Positions 45,970 through 57,415 of a DNA stretch of 64,000 nucleotides are shown here, piece after piece (position 1 is the first letter of the stretch; every line of letters starts with the position of its first letter). The translations under genes and the position numbers were made by a program. Below the pieces are notes generated by a model. The model had not been told where the DNA came from. It did not search any database and was given only the letters and a program-made list of their open reading frames with translations. Source of the DNA: Larix kaempferi (lineage: Eukaryota > Streptophyta > Pinopsida > Pinales > Pinaceae); contig BSBM01000965.1 in assembly GCA_027924585.1 (NCBI GenBank), positions 1,364,001 to 1,428,000 of the forward strand. The letters run 5' to 3'.

Positions 45970-48142
45970 GTAGTTGACTGTGCTAGTTTTTCGATCCCAT
46001 TGATTGATGGTAGTGTTTTCATTTTAAAGAAATCCACGAACCTTACCCAAACATAGACTTACATAGGAAATACACTGGATGAGTTTGCAATAATTCAAGC
46101 CACATAATTTTTATAAAACTAAAATTGTCAATTTCATGGAGGATTTAAAAAGGAACTTCGAATTCTACTTATTAATTAACAACATTGCTTAGTTGTAATA
46201 TAGCTTCTACTAAATACCTGAAAAAACTTGTCAAAACCTTAGTATCATACAAATTCCAAACGTGCATGAAAACAATATTAGAGTTGAAATGGTAGAACTA
46301 TGAAAATGATCAAGCTAAATAGAGTACATAACTCTTCTTAAACCATAGAAGAGAACGGTTGATGGCTCAGAAAGTTTGAATGCATTCAAATTAACATTCA
46401 AATGGAGGATTACAACAAACTCAATTATCTGATTGCATAGTTGGCCCATTTCCTAATCCTTTTTTCAATGCAGGAAATAAAAGAAACATATGGCTTGCAA
46501 ACATGAATTTAAGAACATGCAAGGACGAGTTGGAATAGCGGTGGAAGAGCACCCAAGTTGAGTTGGAATAGACCCAAAAAGGTTGGAACGGGGAAAAAAA
46601 TTGATATATATGGAAATTACATTGTGAGAGACAAATTCCTTCCTTTGATATCATCTTGATTAACAGTTGTCTAGGGTCCCATTTTTTTGTCTATCTCACT
46701 CAGTAATGGTAGTGCTATCCTTATACAAAAATCCATCAACCTAATTCCAGCAATAGAACCCTACCTAAACATAGAATTACATAGGAAATCCACCAATTGA
46801 GTTTTCAATAATGCAAGCCACATTATTTGTATAAAACGAAAAACTAGCAATTTCATGATAATTTTAAAAACGACTTCTAATTTACTCTACTAATTAATGA
46901 CATTCCTTACTTGTAACATAGCTTCTACTTAAACTTTGAAAATAACTTGGAAAAAGCTTCATATCATACAGATTCCATAAATGCATGAAAAAACTCAATT
47001 ATGCTTCACATACAAACAAAGGATTACAACAAAAACAATTATCCTATTGCATAGTTGGCCCATTTCCTAATCCTTTTTACAACTCAGGAAATAAAACAAA
47101 CATAGGGCCTACAAACATGTATTTCAGAAGAGCTAAGGATGAGTTGGAATATCCTATTAACAAAACCAATGTTGAGTTCGAATAAACCCATAGTTTTCCT
47201 ATATGGGTTTTCCAAACAACAAGACTTGGCAAGAATGGGGTTTTCTAAAGAAGAAGAATTGGAAAGACTACACTCAAAGACCTCATTATTGGGATGGAAC
47301 AACATGGAAATATGTTGGGAGAGCACCAACATTCATCCATAACACAACTATAGATGATAAATAATAAGCCTCAATTCACAATCAAACCCTGCACAAGGTT
47401 GCATAAAAAGAATCCAGTCATAATAAAAAACCTTTAATTCATAACCAAACCCTCAACAATTATCCTCGAGTCACAACTAGACCCTCAACAATTATCAAAA
47501 GCACAAGATTCACATCCATTCAAAGTGCTTTCAATCCATCATAGAAATTTTAAGCCATATTAATACCATTCATAGAACATGGACACCATTATAATCCCAT
47601 TCACAAAACACATACAACATTTGGAACTAGCATTTAATTAGACATTTCACAAAGAGAAAAACAATCAGTAATTTACTTCAAAATCTTAACCAATCACAAC
47701 ATTTAAATAACTAAAGGAAAGCAATAGAGAAAAGGAACATTACATTGGAAATTATGTTGACATCCTCATTTTTCTTTCCAAACCCTACAAAGTTACACCA
47801 TACAATAACCGATATGTTAAACCCCATCACCAGAAAACCAACCAAAAAGTGCACAGCTATCCCATGGGGAGACAAACCCATAAATGACGAGACCAATTAA
47901 CAAAACCTCCAATGCAAGAACCGAGTGGGTCACAAATTCACTGGGTGAGTGAGTGTATTGAAAAACATAGTGAAGTTTGTAGGATATTAAATCCTACTAG
48001 GAAATCAAAGCATCTGGCGACCGTCAAATCACCAAGATATCCAATTGTTTTTTTCTCCATCTGGCATGCCTACAGTGCAACCTGCACACCACATGTAAAA
48101 ATTAGAACCGCCAAACTCCTTGAGAATTTGTAAGCCCTAAAT

Positions 48143-48469
48143 GTGTGCACATTTCCCCCTATATTGTGCTACATTACATTAGCTTTGATATCATCTTTGG
48201 TTTATTTGTAATTTTCATTAGTATGGTTATACTAGTTATGTCATCTTTTGGGCTAGTGAGTTGTAATTTTACCTCTTAATCTCCTATATATTGGAAGGAG
48301 ATATTTTCATTTGAGTATATTGTCTTGTGTACTCAGTACATTGTATAAGGATGTTGACCCTTGAAGAGGCTTGATATTCATATATGTTCTTCATTATTAA
48401 GGCATGGAGTACTCTTTCTATTCTATCTCTTCTCGTTTCATGCTCATTTTGGAAATTTGTTGCTTAACA
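48143..48469 (+). repeat. Probable 5' LTR of a truncated Ty3/gypsy element
   Basis: The right end ...GCTTAACA is set by the primer site that follows. The left end is uncertain (TGTGTGCACATTT at 48143 is one candidate). It contains CTCCTATATATTGG near 48280, a good TATA-like sequence about 190 bp before the LTR end. No 3' partner in the window. Confidence 0.5.
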
Positions 48470-48471
48470 TC

Positions 48472-48483
48472 TAGTATCAGAGC
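48472..48483 (+). other. Primer binding site, tRNA-iMet-like
   Basis: TAGTATCAGAGC matches the iMet primer site TGGTATCAGAGC with one G-to-A change. It lies two bases after the LTR end. Confidence 0.7.
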
Positions 48484-49479
48484 TCTTTCCTTGGGCTTGG
48501 GTGCTTCAAAAGAATTCATCTTTTCATATTTACCATAAATTCATTTCTACATGGTTTCATACAACAAGTATTGAAACCCATATAGGAAACAAAACTAATA
48601 ATCTGTAATATAATTTTTAGATCCTGAACCCTTACAAATTCTGATTTATTTTCATTGGAAGTTAGGGTTTATGACTAGTCCAAAAACTAGTTTCAAACAT
48701 GTGTGTTGGGTAAACTTGTTATATCCGGGGCATGTGAGATCCAAATTGAGTGATACGTGTTGAATAAAAAAGAAAACGAAACAAGGTCTTATTGGTATAC
48801 GTTTTAGGATCATATTTGAAATATTGGACATGTGTCATTTCTTACAAGTTCACTCTTCTGAAAGGACCGAAAATAAAAAAGTGTTGGGAGATTCACCATA
48901 TCTTTTTACTGGAACATAAAAATTAGGTCAGACCTATAGAATTGCAGACAGGAGATATCATGCTACATCAAGAAGGATTTTCAGACTCATAGTGTCCAAA
49001 ATTTCATAGATATCTCAGTTGGAAGGTCATTTAGAAATCCAGTCTGCAAATCAGGGTTTGTAAAGGTACGTCATTTTAGATTGGAATAATTTTTAGTTTT
49101 AGGATCTATTTGGGTTGAACTCTAGGGTGTGATATCTATTTATATTGTTCAAAATCCCCCCCAAAGGTAGTGGAAAAAATAACACTCAACTCAAACCACT
49201 TGAGGATTCATCCCATACGTACGAGGAAATGGAAGACCTATCTTTTCGAATCCAAGTCAGAGGAAAATATGAAAGGGTCTGTGAAAATGGTTGATTTACT
49301 CAGTCTAGAGTAGAATTTGATGGGACGTATAGAGTAAAATATGAAAAATATTGATAGCTCATCCAAAATTCAAAGTATACTCTCCCTACAAGTGATGATG
49401 TGTTCCAGGGTACTTAGGAGGACAAGCATAATAAGCATTCACATAATGGAAGTTATTAGGGATGGTCACCAAGTGATAC

Positions 49480-50196
49480 CCAAATTCCCAAGATTGACAT
49501 GATAAATTTTGATAGAAATGATACAATAACATGGATATTCCAGATGGATCAATTGTTTGATCTACACTAGGTGCCAACTTTGCAAAAGTTAACTATTGCA
49601 TCATTATATTTAGACCCTGATCAATTTGTATGGTACCAATGGCTTTGTGAATGAAAAAAGGATTCTATTATATCTTGGTCTATAGTCACAGAATAATTTA
49701 TTTCACATTATGGGTATACTAACAGTAACACCTTCTTTATCTAGTTAATAAATCTTAAGCAAAAGGGTCCAGTTATAGAGCACATCAAGCAATTTTAGAA
49801 GCTAAGTCTTCGAGTGAAGAACATTTCATAAGATAATTTGTTGGAACCTTGAAGGATAACAGTCAACATGAAGTGTTTCTCTTCGATCCACCATCCTTAG
49901 AGAAGGATTTTATGGTGTAAAGGAAGGTTGAAGGTAAAAATATGGCAATGTATACTAGAAATACCACCTGGAACACATATAGAGAGAATAATGTCACTTA
50001 TTCTAACCCACCTCAAAGGTTGACACCTCAACAACTAGATGAAATAATATTAAAAGGAATATGATTTAATTGTGACAACAAGTGTAGTAAGGGACATAAG
50101 TGTGGTGAGAAGAAATTATTCTACATAGATTGTGATGAGGAAGAACCAAAAGAATAGGAATAATCTCAAGATGAAAAAATAGAAGATACTACTTTC
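49480..50196 (+). pseudogene. gag of the truncated Ty3/gypsy element
   Basis: Read across several stops and frame changes, the plus strand gives a Ty3/gypsy gag: PKIDMINFDRNDTITWIFQM and LFDLH, YLDPDQFVWYQWL, IEHIKQF, then NPPQRLTPQQLDEIILKGI and a zinc-knuckle-like FNCDNKCSKGHKCGEKKLF followed by IDCDEEEPKE. The final part is the usual gypsy gag end (C-x2-C-x4-GHKC type). The sequence stops at the CACTA terminus at 50197, so protease and the rest of pol are missing. The leader (48484-49480) has no recognisable coding. Confidence 0.75.
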
Positions 50197-50309
50197 CACT
50201 ACAAAATTTGAACACAAAATTTGACCAGAAAATCTGACAACATCCAACAAAAAGGACCATGTCGTCGGATTTCACCTTTAAAATTATGAATTTTGATTAA
50301 TTTTTTCAA

Positions 50310-50525
50310 ATGATAGAAAGATATGTCAGATATCCGACGACTGTCGAATATCCGATAGCAGTTGTCGGATAGCCGACAATGATTGTCAAATATCCGACAT
50401 CTCCGACGATGCTCAAGTTGTCGGATATCCGATATGTAATTCATAACGGTAACTATGCTCAATTTGTCGGATATCCGACATGTATTTCATAATGGTAACT
50501 ATGCTCAAGTTGTTGGATATCCAAT
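50310..50525. repeat. CACTA subterminal repeats, palindromic TGTCGGATATCCGACA
   Basis: Many copies of (T)GTCGGATATCCGA(CA) and mutated forms in both orientations. TGTCGGATATCCGACA (50465-50480) is a perfect 16-bp palindrome. The last part is a 46-bp tandem repeat (GCTCAAGTTGTCGG at 50411, 50457 and 50503). Such motifs are the known binding sites of TNPA-type proteins in CACTA families. Confidence 0.88.
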
Positions 50526-50736
50526 GAAAATCTATATTTTAAAATCTATAAATTTTGAACATTCCGACATGTTTTCTATAAAAGCGACAGTTTGCAGAAA
50601 TTATTTTATTCTTCGACGGACTGTTTTCCATAAAAGCATACATAATTATTTCTATTGTTTTTGTGATTAAAATTAGCAAAGTGTGGAGCTTCATTTTCTA
50701 AGATCAATAATCTTCATTCAAGCTCTTTATGAAAAA

Positions 50737-51388
50737 ATGTCAAATAGAAATATTCTTGATCCAGATGAACAAAATCAACAATTTCTTGCGAGATTATGGG
50801 ATGGGATGAAAAAAAAGGGTGATGGGAAATGTTATTGTCCATGTAGTCAATGCGGGGGCTTTACGAGGAGAAGACTAAAGATCACAAAAGCCATAAAACA
50901 TTGTAGGGAACATGGACATGCTGAGGGGGGATATGAATATCATCCATTTGTAAGTTTTGAATTATATATTCTTTTATATTGATTTATTTTGTAAATGTAT
51001 GTATTATTTTAATATTTCTTATATTAAATTTTATCTATTGATGGTTTCATGTAATTATAAAGGAAAGACATCCTATGACATATTGTCAAGAGGAAGTGAT
51101 TTCAGAACAAGTACCAGAGGAACATGGAGCTATGAATAATGGAGAACAAGTGAATGATCATATTGAAGAAGATGATCATACTGATAACATAGTTGAAGAT
51201 GATGGCACAAATAATTTGATCCATGATTCATTTAATGTTAGAATGGATGATGATGATGATGATCATTTTGATGAATCGATGATATTCATGATTTACCTCT
51301 TCTTGAGAAGGCATACGAACCCCTTTATGAGGGCTCCAAAAAAAATATTCTCTCTGTTATATTGTTGATAATGAACTTGAAGGTTATG
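50737..51388 (+). pseudogene. CACTA TNP2-type transposase, N-terminal exons
   Basis: ATG at 50737 opens MSNRNILDPDEQNQQFLARL and then the transposase-associated zinc region CYCPCSQCGGFTRRRLKITK with IKHCREHGHAEGGYEYHPF. A textbook donor GTAAGT lies at 50950. An intron to an AG at 51061-51062 joins in phase to ERHPMTYCQEEVISEQVPEE and an acidic stretch (DDDDDDHFDES). A frameshift near 51280 follows; in the next frame the conserved DLPLLEKAYEPLYEGSKKNI and LLIMNLKVM appear. After that homology ends. The transposase catalytic part is absent. Confidence 0.82.
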
Positions 51389-52200
51389 TGGTGGTAGGAT
51401 GGTGAGCTAGCAGTGTACCCCATAGGACTAACCTTACTAATTCTGGAAACCCCAACTGGAGTCGCAGCCAAATGAGTCACAGCCAGTTGAGCTGCACCCA
51501 AATGAATCACAACCAAATCTGTCTTTCTCACCAATGTGTCGTTACTCCACCCACTATGAACAATCGCATCCGAATATTTAAGCCTTGAGCACCTGACATG
51601 AGTTTATGCCTTGTCTCATTGTACGAGCTAGATGAAATACGGCTCACCCCTCAAAACTCAACACCAATTCGTGTAACTAAAAATTTGGCACAAAAGGGGT
51701 CCAAAGCACCCCTGCTCTATCTCTTCAATTATAAAGAGACTGTCCTCTACGCAATGACATCTCCTTTTATGTTGATGGTAGACGATACCCATCCAAATGT
51801 AGAGGCGGCTCGTAAAATCACCCAGGCAACGATTATTTCAAAGCTGCAACTCATGCCATCTATTTTACCAGGCCGTCGGCTCCTTTCAATACAAAACCAC
51901 CATTCACACGAACTCAAACTCTAAAACGCTCGTATCATTGATGAGCTTGAGCCCCTTTTACAGTTTCTTTTCTTTTGTACTCCGACAGTGACTACAGATA
52001 TATTCTGCGGCTTTGTTCATACTTCAACGCATATATATAAATCTAATGTTTCCCATTAACATTGTCCCAAATCTCTGTTGCGGCCACGCAATACGAGGAT
52101 GTTATCAACACAAATGCCATCAATTCAATCTTAGAAACTCTTCCCTTAAATCGACCCCACTATCGATTTCCCCAAGCGATCATTCTAACTATTCTTCTCA
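51389..52200. other. Unassigned segment between CACTA and copia gag
   Basis: Less AT-rich than its surroundings. A 108-codon plus-strand open frame (51598-51924; ETVLYAMTSPFMLMVDDTHP) has no recognised domain. Local near-repeats (AGCCAAATGAGTCACAGCC, ACCCAAATGAATCACAACC) lie near 51470-51510. No element boundary could be fixed. Confidence 0.4.
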
Positions 52201-52214
52201 ATTTGGATTTTGAG

Positions 52215-53584
52215 TGCAACAACATACTTCTTTCATTTCTATCTTGGAGTGTAGAGGACAAATATTTTGAATCTTTTTATTTGTCATAGCCTATTCCATT
52301 TTTATCACTTAATGGTCTTTGGCTACTCAGGATCTCATCTAAAATCTTTGAATTGCTTTCATATTTTGACTTAATAGTTTCTTCATTGAGCTTCTTTCTA
52401 AGCTGCATAATATCTTCTTCAAGCTTCTCTGATTTTTGCATTCTCCTTTTGAGCTGTAAAACTAGATCCTCTTCAATCTTCTTGGCCTATTCAAGTTGGT
52501 TTTTCAAGTTACTAATGATTTGGTTTGACTGTTTGTCCTTTTTCCTACTTTTATCAAGTTTTTCAAGAGCACTGATTAACTCAACTCTTAGATCTACTTC
52601 TCCTTCTTCCATTGATTCATCATCTTGAGCTTGGGCTTCTAATCCCATAAATAGAATCTTTGTTTCTTCATCTTCACTTATGTCTTCATCTTCACTATCT
52701 TCCATGATATAAGAAATATTCTTTTTGTTTCCTGTTTTTCCCTTTTTGAACTTCTTTGAGACTTCTTTCTCATCACTTCCATTTTGTTTAGGATAAGGAA
52801 ATTTTGTAGCAAAGTGTCCAATTCTTCCACAGTTAAAACACTTTAGAGGTAGCTTTCCCTTGTAATTTCTAGTACCTCTCTCAAGCTTCCTGATGAAAAC
52901 GGCTTCTTCATCATCTGAATTTCTTGATTGGTTCTTGGATAAGATTCTAAATGTTGCTTCTTTCTTTGTTTGCCCATCTTTTCCTTTTCTCATCTCGTAG
53001 GCAGTGAGGATCCCATGTAGTTCATCTACTGTCATGTCTTTAAGATCACCTCGTTCTTCTAGAGCATATACTTTTGAGTCATACTTCATAGGTAGGGTTC
53101 TTAGTACTTTTTCCACTACTTCTTGCTCCTCTAGTTCTCCTCCAAGGCCTCGAATAACATTGACAATTTCATCTACTCTTAAAATATATTCTACAATATT
53201 TTCTTCCTCTTTCATTTTTAGGCTTTCAAACTATCCTTTGTATGTCTGAAGTTTTGCATGTTTGAATTTGGATGCTTTTTCATAGACAATTTTTAATTTA
53301 TCCCAAGCTTCCTTGGCTGTCTTGCATTGCGTGACTTTCACAAACATTGAGTTTGTTAATCCATTCAGGATTGCATTCAAAGTTTTTGAATTGGCCTCAT
53401 ATTGGTCAAGTTCTTCTTGGTCTGTAGGTAGGTTGTCTCCTATATTATACTTCTTTTCAACTACTCTCCAAACCTTCCATCCAAGATTCATTAGATGACA
53501 CTTCATTCTTGCAATCCAGTATGCATAGTTACTTCTTGTGAACAGTGGAGGTCTATTGGAAGCTAATCCTTCCTACTGATCCAT
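52215..53584 (-). pseudogene. Ty1/copia gag
   Basis: Starts at ATG 53582-53584 (MDQ, then an in-frame TAG) and continues NRPPLFTRSNYAYWIARMKCHLMNLGWKVW, the usual copia gag opening. Next come ALNAILNGLTNS-type and CKTAKEAWDKLKIVYE (UBN2/gag family), a stop after TYKG near 53231, and EENIVEYILRVDEIVNVIRG, LPMKYDSKVYALEE, DELHGILTAYEMR. The zinc knuckle reads CFNCGRIGHFATKF, its last Cys replaced by Phe. A long acidic and coiled C-terminal part (LEKLDKSRKKDKQSNQ, LKRRMQKSEKLEEDIMQLRK) ends near SKILDEILSSQRPLSDKNGI. Pol does not follow; homology fades near 52215. Confidence 0.88.
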
Positions 53585-53638
53585 TGTGGTCTTAATGAGG
53601 ATCTTCCTTCCAGTGGTTAAATTGTAGTGAAGGATCCT

Positions 53639-53650
53639 TCTATGATACCA
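53639..53650 (-). other. Primer binding site of the copia gag element
   Basis: The minus strand reads TGGTATCATAGA, related to the iMet primer site with its inner third diverged. It lies two bases from the LTR start at 53653 and 54 bases upstream of the gag ATG. Confidence 0.7.
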
Positions 53651-53652
53651 AT

Positions 53653-55000
53653 TGTTGGAATATCCAACAATACTGAGAGGGGGGGTGAATCAATATTGCA
53701 TTCTTTTTTATTCTATTAAAACAATTAGTACAGGACACACAAATAATCAAACAAGTTAGGACATAAGATTTTATCATGGAAACCTCAAAGAGAAAACCAC
53801 AAAATCATACTCATTAGTAAGATGAATTTTACAAAATTATTTATCTGCTTCTACAGAAAGGATGCAACCACACCCCAATTTTTTCCCGCTGATACAGACG
53901 AGGATGCTACAACACCCCAGATCTTCTTCCTGCTCCTATAGGAAAGGATGCAATGACACCCTGTTCTCCAACTTCTACTGGATGGAGGCTACGATCCCCA
54001 ACAGTATTCCTTACCAGATGATTTATAATATCTCACTAAGCACAACACAACTCATTTCACCTTTAGAATTTTCTTCTTTTTCCCTATACGGGCATTTTAG
54101 TGAAGTAGTGCAAATATGGCTAAGAGGCACTTTTGGTAGGTTGGTATCTTTCTCCTCAAAGACCTTTTGGATAAAATGGGACCATGGATGGATGCTCCAA
54201 CAAACACTTTAGAGGTCCACACTCTCAAAATATTTTTCACATCATCCTATGAGGCATGGAGGGAATTTTACTTAATCCCACTTAGGCAAATCTACACTTA
54301 GACGATTTTTGCTCACTCCAAGACATAGTCCAATTTTACTAAAATGTTGATTTGGCGGGTCCATAACTTCTCCCTCAGGAACTTTCAAGATAATATGAAG
54401 ACATGGTCAGGTAGAAAAAAACACCAGACTACATTACCCCCATGTGGTGTGGGCATTTTCTTCAACACATCATTTGTGGCGAGCATTTTCCCAAGGCCTC
54501 CTGAAACTATTTCCCAACACTTAGTCATTTTCAGGATTTTCTCCAAAGTTTATTCTGGAACCCCATTTTGGCAGATCCATGACTTCCAACTCAAGAATGA
54601 TTATGGAATACTGAGACCATGAATAGATAGACAAATCAACAGAATACATCCTAGTCATGTTCTTTGGGCATTTACTTCAACCCATAATTTATGGCGGGCA
54701 TCTTTATAAGGCCACTTAATCCTTTTTACAAGATTTGGTGCAAAACCTTGTTTTGACAGACCTGGAACTTTCTCCTCAGAGGTGATGAATTCAAAATAAG
54801 ACCATGAATGGATAGCCACTATAACAATCTATAGCCTGGTACCATGGTGCGGGCATTTTTCTCAAACCATGAATTATGGCAGGCATTCTCTTAAGGCTAC
54901 TTGGACCAATTTGTCTAATTATTCCATACTTAGTCAATTTCTTGATTTTCACCATTTTGCTATATTTCTCTAGAGTGATGTCATAATGCAACATTTAATT
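53653..55000 (-). repeat. 5' LTR of the copia gag element, right end unresolved
   Basis: Starts TGTTGGAATATCCAACA next to the primer site, the expected LTR terminus. The far end cannot be placed because no second copy is in the window; the stated end is a rough guess. It contains about three to four degenerate 200-bp repeats (GGGCATTT...CAACCCATAATTTATGGCGG types at about 54446, 54660 and 54849). Confidence 0.55.
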
Positions 55001-55526
55001 CAACTTGATGCCATATCATTATCTATGCCATGTAATCACTGCTTTTTTCTTTCACTGATTTCACCTTTCCATCATGTCCTTTGTTATTCCTTTGTCATTA
55101 CTGAACTCCTTTCACATCAATGAAAACCATATCCGACAATCTCCACCATTGATCTGACCTTGATTTGGTACAACTATGGAAATATCTTGAATCCATTGTC
55201 ACCAACTTCACGATTATTCCCATGTTACTTGCTTCACGCATTGTCCTTTGAATTAAGCTCGAGGCAACATGATACGAAGGCATCTGCTCCACTCGCGATC
55301 AACTGCATTGTTTATTTCCCGGTGTGAAAAATACTTGTACTAACATTGGCTTAAACGGGGACAACTTTTTTCTTTGGAAGAGGATAAGAACTTGTAGACT
55401 AGTGTCTTTAAGTCCATTGGGTTATGGAGTCATAATAAGACTTTATTTTTACAAACTCAAAAAAAAGAGAAATTAAATTTGAAAAATGCGTAAACACATA
55501 AAACTTTGAAAGAAATACAAATTATG
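55001..55526. other. Junction between copia LTR and gypsy pol, nothing recognised
   Basis: No 3' LTR or polypurine tract for the gypsy element on the right is visible here. The boundary between the two truncated elements lies somewhere in this stretch. Confidence 0.4.
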
Positions 55527-56481
55527 TTACAGATTGTTAGAAAAATTTAAGAAGAATAGAGATAGATATTTGAAGAAGCACTTCAGAAACCTACCATTGA
55601 TAGGGTTCCCGAATATTTCATCATTCACTTGTGCGAGTTCGTAGATGTTGTTATATTGGACTGCAAACGCTTTGAACGGGTCGAGCCAGCGATTATCAAA
55701 TTTACCATGTTTGGAATTTTCTTCTCTTCTAAGATTCCATTTTAGAACAAGATATCCAGGTTGAAAATACCTTTCTATTTCTCTCCTATCAATAGTGTCT
55801 TTCATCCTTTCTTGATGTCCCTTAGTTGTATCATCCAGTTTCTCTTGGACATGTTGAATCTCAATTAGTTTATAAATTCTTCTTTCCATGTCATTTGGCT
55901 CATCATGCTCTGGTTGCAATAACTTCATTACCAAAAGACCCATCTGAATGGGAAGAACTGCCTCTTTACCATAGACAAGTTGGAAAGGAGAAGTACCAAT
56001 TGCTCTTTTAACAATGAGTCTATCTACCCACAATGCAAATTTTAGTTGAGAATCCCATGATTTTGTGTTGATGTCCAACATATTCTTAATGATATTCACT
56101 AAAATTTTAGTAGAGGATTCATCCAACCCATTTCCTTGAGGATAATAGGCAGTTGAATGAATCAATTCGATGTTGTAATCTTGACAGAATCTCATAATTT
56201 TGGAATATTTGAAAGCTTGAGCATTATCAATAATTATCCTTCTCGGACAGCAAAACATTGCAAGAATTTTCTCCTCCAGGAATTTAATGATCATGGTATC
56301 ATTGTGGTATTGCTTCTACCCATTTTTTGAAGTAGTCAGTAGCACTAAGGATCCACTTATGTTGACTGCTGGAATGTGGATTTAATTCTCCTATAAATTC
56401 TAAACCCCACTGTTGGAAAGGCGCTTCTACCTTGATTGGTTTGAGAGGTAGTGGTTTAAGCTTCTGCTTTCGTGCAAACAT
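55527..56481 (-). pseudogene. Integrase of the Tat-like element
   Basis: Two segments separated by a stop near 56296. The first (56481 down) has FQQWGLEFIGELNPHSSSQH and WILSATDYFKKWVEAIP; the first catalytic Asp of GLDFIG is Glu here (codon 56398-56400). The second has CCPRRIIIDNAQAFKYSK (second Asp kept), STAYYPQGNGLDESSTKILV (Glu kept), IGTSPFQLVYGKEAVLPIQM, FQPGYLVLKWNLRREENSKH, and it ends NPINGRFLKCFF. The zinc-binding region just upstream (56487-56865) is too broken to read well. Confidence 0.87.
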
Positions 56482-56868
56482 TCGACATTCTACACAAGCT
56501 GTGACAATTTTATTAGCATTAGTAAATAAAGTTGGCCAGTAGTAACCAACTCGAAGGACTTTATAAGTAGTGGCTCTCCATGCATGATTTCCTCCACATA
56601 TACCATTATGAAATTATGTTATTATTCCCTTAGTCTCTTCTTCTATTATGCAATTTAGTAGAACTCCAAGAGAATCTTTCCAAAACAAATATCCATATAG
56701 AATGCAATATTTATCAGCTTTGAGTTTAATAGATCTCATTTTAGACTTGTCAAGTTCAGGAGGACAAGTTAAATGTTGGAGGTAGTAAACAATATTTTGG
56801 TACCACTCAGAATTAGTAAACGTTTCATAAATATTAAGTGGGACATTTTGATGAGTACCTTCTTCTTC

Positions 56869-57415
56869 CTAGTTTGGAAGTTGATCTATCAAATTTATCT
56901 CAAGAGCTTGATAGTTTGAATTGGTCAACAGTTTGTCTAGTCCTTGTCCCTTTACAAGCTTGGTGGGCTTAATTTCCAGGTCATATTCTTGGATTTTGGA
57001 AATCCACTTGCCTCTCCTACCTTCTTTGTTTGGTTGAAAGAGGATATCCTTGATGGCACTTCTCGGGATGTAATCAATGATATTGGAATGCATTATTTAA
57101 TTTTTGAATGAATTAAGAGCTTTTACTAAAGGATAAGCTTGCTTTTCCATAGTACTGTATTTCAACTCAACATCTCTCAATGCTCTGCTGAAAAAAGAAA
57201 TGGGTTGTTCATGTCCTGCATCATTTTTATGTAAGAGGACAATGGCAATGGTGACCTTAGATGCAAATGAGAATATGAGGAATTCTTTGGTATAATCGGG
57301 ACTAATTAGGATGGGTGCTTCTCCTAAAGCAGTCTTGATTTTCTTAAAGGCGCTTTTGGCATCAATGGTCCATTTAATATTTGCATATTTATTTAGCATG
57401 TGTGTTATTGTTTCA
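56869..57415 (-). pseudogene. RNase H of the Tat-like element
   Basis: Reads NIKWTIDAKSAFKKIKTALG, EAPILISPDYTKEFLIFSFA, GHEQPISFFSRALRDVELKY and MEKQAYPLVKALNSFKN, then a stop. Next in the same direction come IPRSAIKDILFQPNKEGRRG, KWISKIQEYDLEIKPTKLVK and GQGLDKLL. This is the RT-linked RNase H found in plant gypsy elements, and it ends at 56869. Confidence 0.85.

Larger units (their letters stand above)
43270..47999 (+). repeat. Large tandem duplication, copy 2, with inserted solo LTR
   Basis: Direct copy of 39448-43269. Its 4730 bp become about 3.80 kb once the 927-bp solo LTR and its 5-bp duplication are removed. The right breakpoint follows AAATCCTACTA, after which the sequence is unique (GGAAATCAAAGCATC). 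The 73-codon open frame at 47912-48133 (HWVSECIEKHSEVCRIL) crosses this breakpoint and has no known domain. Confidence 0.9.
50197..51388 (+). mobile_element. CACTA (En/Spm) element, left end only
   Basis: Begins CACTACAAAATTTG, the hallmark CACTA terminus, inside the gypsy gag. Subterminal GTCGGATATCC motifs in both orientations follow, then the first exons of a TNP2-type transposase. Homology stops at LKVM (about 51388), and no right CACTA terminus was found, so the element is truncated. Confidence 0.85.

Noticed and set aside
47912-48133. 73-codon ORF as a gene
   Set aside because: It crosses the tandem-duplication breakpoint, and the copy 1 counterpart diverges after about 20 codons.
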